NCBI GenBank assembly: GCA_035547755.1
Contig: DASZUG010000066.1
Location: forward strand, 74,784 to 138,783
Length of the DNA: 64,000 bases
Direction of reading: 5' to 3'
DNA from: Mesorhizobium_L sp035547755
Lineage (GTDB): Bacteria; Pseudomonadota; Alphaproteobacteria; Rhizobiales; Rhizobiaceae
The notes under the pieces were generated by a model. The model was not told where the DNA came from and did not search any database. It saw only the letters and a list, made by a program, of their open reading frames with translations. The translations under genes and the position numbers were made by a program. Of the stretch, positions 59,434-64,000 are shown in pieces (the stretch's first letter is position 1; each line of letters starts with the position of its first letter).

Positions 59434-61365
59434 ATGCGCTTTTCCGATTCCTTTCTTGATGAAATCCGCGACCGCGTGTCGATTTCGGCCGTGGTCGGCA
59501 CGCGTGTTTCCTGGGATCGGAAGAAAACCAATGCCGCGCGCGGCGATTGGTGGGCTTGCTGCCCTTTCCATGGCGAGAAGACGCCGAGCTTTCACTGCGA
59601 GGACAGGCGCGGCCGCTATCACTGTTTCGGCTGCGGCGTTTCGGGCGACCATTTCCGCTTCCTGACCGAGCTTGACGGAATGAGCTTTCCCGAAGCCGTG
59701 GAACGGGTGGCGGAGATGGCGGGCGTCGCCATGCCCGAGCGCGATCCGGAGGCCGAGAAGCGCGAGAAGCAGCGCGCCAGCCTGCATGACGTGATGGAAC
59801 TCGCTGTCCGCTTCTTCCAGGAAAAGCTGCAAGCCTCGGATGGGGCGAAAGCGCGCGCCTATCTGCGCGACCGGGCGTTGACACCGGCGACGCAACAGGC
59901 ATTCCGCCTCGGCTATGCGCCGGATAGCCGCAATGCGCTGAAGGAATTTCTTGCCTCGAAGAACGTCGCCAGGGAACAGATGGAAGCCTGCGGCCTGCTC
60001 GTCTTTGGCCCGGATATTCCCGTTTCCTATGACCGCTTCCGCGACCGCATCATGTTTCCGATCGAGGATGCGAAGGGACGGGTCGTCGCCTTCGGCGGCC
60101 GGGCCTTGTCGGCGGATGTACCGGCCAAGTATCTCAATTCGCCGGAGACCGAGCTCTTCCACAAGGGTAGTGTCCTCTACAATTTCGCCCGCGCCCGCAA
60201 GGCGCAGGGCAAGGACGGCACGATCATCGCCGTCGAGGGCTATATGGATGTCATCGCACTCACGCAGGCCGGCTTCGGCAATGCGGTGGCGCCCCTTGGC
60301 ACGGCGCTGACGGAAAACCAGCTCGAACTTCTGTGGCGGATGCCCGGCGAGCCTGTGCTCTGCTTCGATGGCGACCAGGCGGGTCTGCGCGCCGCATGGC
60401 GGGCGGCGGAACTGGCGCTGCCGCTGATCCAGCCCGGCCGCACGGCGCGTTTCGCGCTTTTGCCGGAAGGGCAGGATCCGGACGATCTCGTGCGCCGGTC
60501 GGGGAAGGGCGCCTTCGCTGCCGTTCTGGAGGAAGCGCGGCCGCTCGCCGACCTGTTGTGGATGCGCGAGACACAGGGCCGCACCTTCGACACGCCGGAG
60601 CGGCGGGCGGAACTCGACAAGCGGTTGAGGGACCTCACCAGCCGCATCCATGATGAAAGCGTGCGCTTTCACTACCAGCAGGATATGCGCGAGAGGGCGC
60701 AGAGCTTTTTCGGCGCGCCAAGAGATCGCTTTCGCTCGAAAAATGGCGGCCGGGAGAATTGGAAGAGCCGGTCTGGAGGCGCTTCCGGTCGCCTGACGAT
60801 GACGGAGAGCCTGGCCCGTTCCGCCATGATCAAGGTCATTCCGTCGAAGCCGCTGCTTCGGGAAGCGGCGCTCCTGATGGCGCTCGTCAACTACCCACCT
60901 CTTTTCCACGACAACAGCGACCTGGTGTCTGCGCTTCATTTCGAGAACCCGCACATCGCGGATCTGCATCGGGTCATCGTCGATATCTATGCAACCGAGC
61001 CGGCCGAAACGCGAGAGGAAGTCATTGCGGCGATCGCTGCCCGCAATCTTACGGCTGCAATCGATTCTCTCAGCCATCAGTTGAAGGGCTGCTATCATTG
61101 GGTAGCTGGCGAGAATGCCGCGCTTGAAGACGCACGCGAGGGCTTCCATCAGGCGGTTGCGCTCTTCTCGCGCTCCCGGGAACTCAAGCAACACAGTGCT
61201 GAACTGCAATCCTCACTCGCCGAGGCGATCGAGGCGGAAGATGAGAGGTTGACAGTGCATCTCGTCGAGGCGCTGAAGCTGAACAGGGAGGAGATCGCCA
61301 ATCTCGAAAAGCAGGAAGCGCTGCTCGAAGGCTTTGGCGTCCTTTCAGGGCGGGCAGGCGGTTGA
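59434..61365 (+). CDS. dnaG: DNA primase
   Basis: This 643-residue protein has the CHC2 zinc-binding domain (CPFHGEKTPSFHCEDRRG, then YHCFGCGVSGD) near residue 42, a primase catalytic core with YLNSPETELFHKG near 230 and Toprim motifs AVEGYMDVIAL near 265 and LCFDGDQAGLRAA near 309, and a C-terminal DnaB-binding helical domain. It makes RNA primers for replication. GGGAGGAG lies 12 nt before ATG 59434, somewhat far. rpoD follows on the same strand, as in the macromolecular synthesis operon of other bacteria. Confidence 0.95.
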   Translation: MRFSDSFLDEIRDRVSISAVVGTRVSWDRKKTNAARGDWWACCPFHGEKTPSFHCEDRRGRYHCFGCGVSGDHFRFLTELDGMSFPEAVERVAEMAGVAMPERDPEAEKREKQRASLHDVMELAVRFFQEKLQASDGAKARAYLRDRALTPATQQAFRLGYAPDSRNALKEFLASKNVAREQMEACGLLVFGPDIPVSYDRFRDRIMFPIEDAKGRVVAFGGRALSADVPAKYLNSPETELFHKGSVLYNFARARKAQGKDGTIIAVEGYMDVIALTQAGFGNAVAPLGTALTENQLELLWRMPGEPVLCFDGDQAGLRAAWRAAELALPLIQPGRTARFALLPEGQDPDDLVRRSGKGAFAAVLEEARPLADLLWMRETQGRTFDTPERRAELDKRLRDLTSRIHDESVRFHYQQDMRERAQSFFGAPRDRFRSKNGGRENWKSRSGGASGRLTMTESLARSAMIKVIPSKPLLREAALLMALVNYPPLFHDNSDLVSALHFENPHIADLHRVIVDIYATEPAETREEVIAAIAARNLTAAIDSLSHQLKGCYHWVAGENAALEDAREGFHQAVALFSRSRELKQHSAELQSSLAEAIEAEDERLTVHLVEALKLNREEIANLEKQEALLEGFGVLSGRAGG

Positions 61366-61822
61366 GCTGGGGTCCGACGCCTTCCGCCCGTTGCCGCCAT
61401 TCCGATACGGCACTCTTTCTCCGAATCAGGACTTGGCAGGTTGCCCTTGCAGCTTTTTGCCGGCTCGCCATATATGGGGCGAGCTTCAACGTGCAAAATT
61501 GCGTTCCGCGCTAGGCGCACGTCAATTGATTCGCTTTTTTTAAGCGAATCGTGGCACAGCCGCTTGACCTGTCGTCAGAATAACGGAATCAGGACGATTC
61601 GGGAATTGCGATGCCGGCCTTCCGGCCGAGCAGCGTGGGATGGGCCCTCTACGGGTTCTGTTTGGACGGAGAATATGGCCGCCCTATATGCCGTGTCAGC
61701 ACCGGTTCGCGCCGGCTCCGGCAAGGGTTGTTTGCTTGCTGGCATGTAAAGGATAGCGGCTAGCCGAGTCTGCGCGCCGCAACGAATGAGCGCAAGGCCA
61801 TCGGCCCTTGGAGAAATAAAGC
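61366..61822. other. 457-bp region upstream of rpoD
   Basis: The stretch has no gene I can support. A perfect 9-bp hairpin, GATTCGCTT-tttt-AAGCGAATC, lies at 61528-61549, about 275 nt before the rpoD ATG. A TTGACC at about 61564 could be a -35 box, but no good -10 follows at the right distance. The size of the gap is compatible with a dedicated rpoD promoter. Confidence 0.45.
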
Positions 61823-63838
<2,016 letters not shown>

Positions 63839-63856
63839 GGCGACTTACAAAATGCA

Positions 63857-63872
63857 GACGCTCTAGAGCGTC
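63857..63872. repeat. 16-bp perfect palindrome next to the IS end
   Basis: GACGCTCTAGAGCGTC is its own reverse complement. It lies 19 nt after rpoD and 6 nt before the transposase stop on the minus strand, so it may belong to the insertion-sequence end or to an older intergenic element with CTCTAGAGC, which I know from rhizobia. No T-run follows, so it is not a clear rpoD terminator. Confidence 0.55.
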
Positions 63873-63878
63873 GGACTT

Positions 63879-64000
63879 TCATGTGAGTCCATAGCCTGCG
63901 GCGGTGAAGTAGTTTCTGCATTCTGTTGGAGAGAAGAGATTGCAGATATCGCCAATTGCCTGCCACAGGGCATCGATGGTTCTGATGGCCTTTGCGCGCA
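63879..64000 (-). mobile_element. IS630-family-like transposase, 3' end (partial at right edge)
   Basis: The last 39 codons read AKAIRTIDALWQAIGDICN, LFSPTECRNYFTAAGYGLT and stop at 63879-63881. The pattern ALWQAIG...F(S/T)P.EC.NYF.AAGY is the usual C-terminus of IS630-family transposases as I know them. The rest of the element lies beyond the window. The left end of the IS must fall between the rpoD stop (63838) and 63879. Confidence 0.75.

Noticed and set aside
59404..61209. 601-residue minus-strand open frame
   Set aside because: Antisense to dnaG, with shadow-type composition and no domain.
63857..63872. Palindrome after rpoD as an intrinsic terminator
   Set aside because: The loop would be too tight for a 16-nt perfect palindrome and no T-run follows.

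Overview
This window is a GC-rich chromosomal segment of an alphaproteobacterium, most likely of the order Rhizobiales and plausibly of the Phyllobacteriaceae (Mesorhizobium-like). The reasons are the gene content (petABC beside trmL and apt, a prs-rplY-pth-ychF block, an lgt-methyltransferase-pgeF block, dnaG followed by rpoD), the palindromic intergenic repeats I know from rhizobial genomes, and a UvrB with long extra ends. Most of the window is core chromosome. No rRNA, tRNA or CRISPR array was seen. The family is an inference; no database was searched.

Layout. 1-8.3 kb: a minus-strand operon moxR, DUF58, DUF4159 (cut by the left edge), divergent from DUF1285, CoA-type Nudix and CCA-adding enzyme; then hemF and a frameshifted trmL. 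8.7-15.2 kb: three translationally coupled paralogous ABC exporters, then a GNAT acetyltransferase and a small rhizobial protein. 15.4-19.9 kb: petABC with a clear terminator, a MarR/DUF1398 pair with a striking operator-promoter, and apt. 19.9-27.8 kb: two MaoC hydratases, a urate/xanthine-type permease, and the ychF-pth-rplY-prs block, interrupted by a VapBC module. 27.9-35.3 kb: a lipoprotein, a metal-ligand-less M24 protein, pgeF, an accessory insertion (quinol monooxygenase-like, BBE-type oxidase, HxlR regulator), then the methyltransferase and lgt. 35.4-43.7 kb: UbiK-like, YbjN, CsaA, an Lrp/exporter pair, a MarR/response regulator/kinase set, a branched-chain aminotransferase and a metallo-hydrolase. 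43.8-46.0 kb: an accessory islet with ParDE, an Stf0 sulfotransferase and a broken HigBA pair. 46.2-55.7 kb: two cold-shock genes with shared upstream elements, a MAPEG protein, a giant uvrB carrying repeat DNA in its coding sequence, an acyltransferase, envelope proteins and a PheC-like enzyme. 55.7-64 kb: DUF2061, a Na/Pi symporter, an MFS exporter, dnaG, rpoD and the 3' end of an IS630-type transposase at the right edge.

The most notable observations are: (i) three adjacent, 4-nt-overlapping ABC half-exporters; (ii) a trmL frameshift whose new C-terminus ends in a 26-bp tandem duplication that restores the native-like last residues; (iii) a HigBA pair in which the toxin 5' part is frameshifted off and the toxin remnant reads in frame into the antitoxin; (iv) two different intergenic repeat families captured in frame in the uvrB N- and C-terminal extensions; (v) a 14-bp perfect inverted repeat overlapping the marR promoter; (vi) palindromic candidate operators in front of all three toxin-antitoxin modules; and (vii) an orphan 'binding protein' that looks like a periplasmic cyclohexadienyl dehydratase. 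I did not find one clearly new large multi-gene system.
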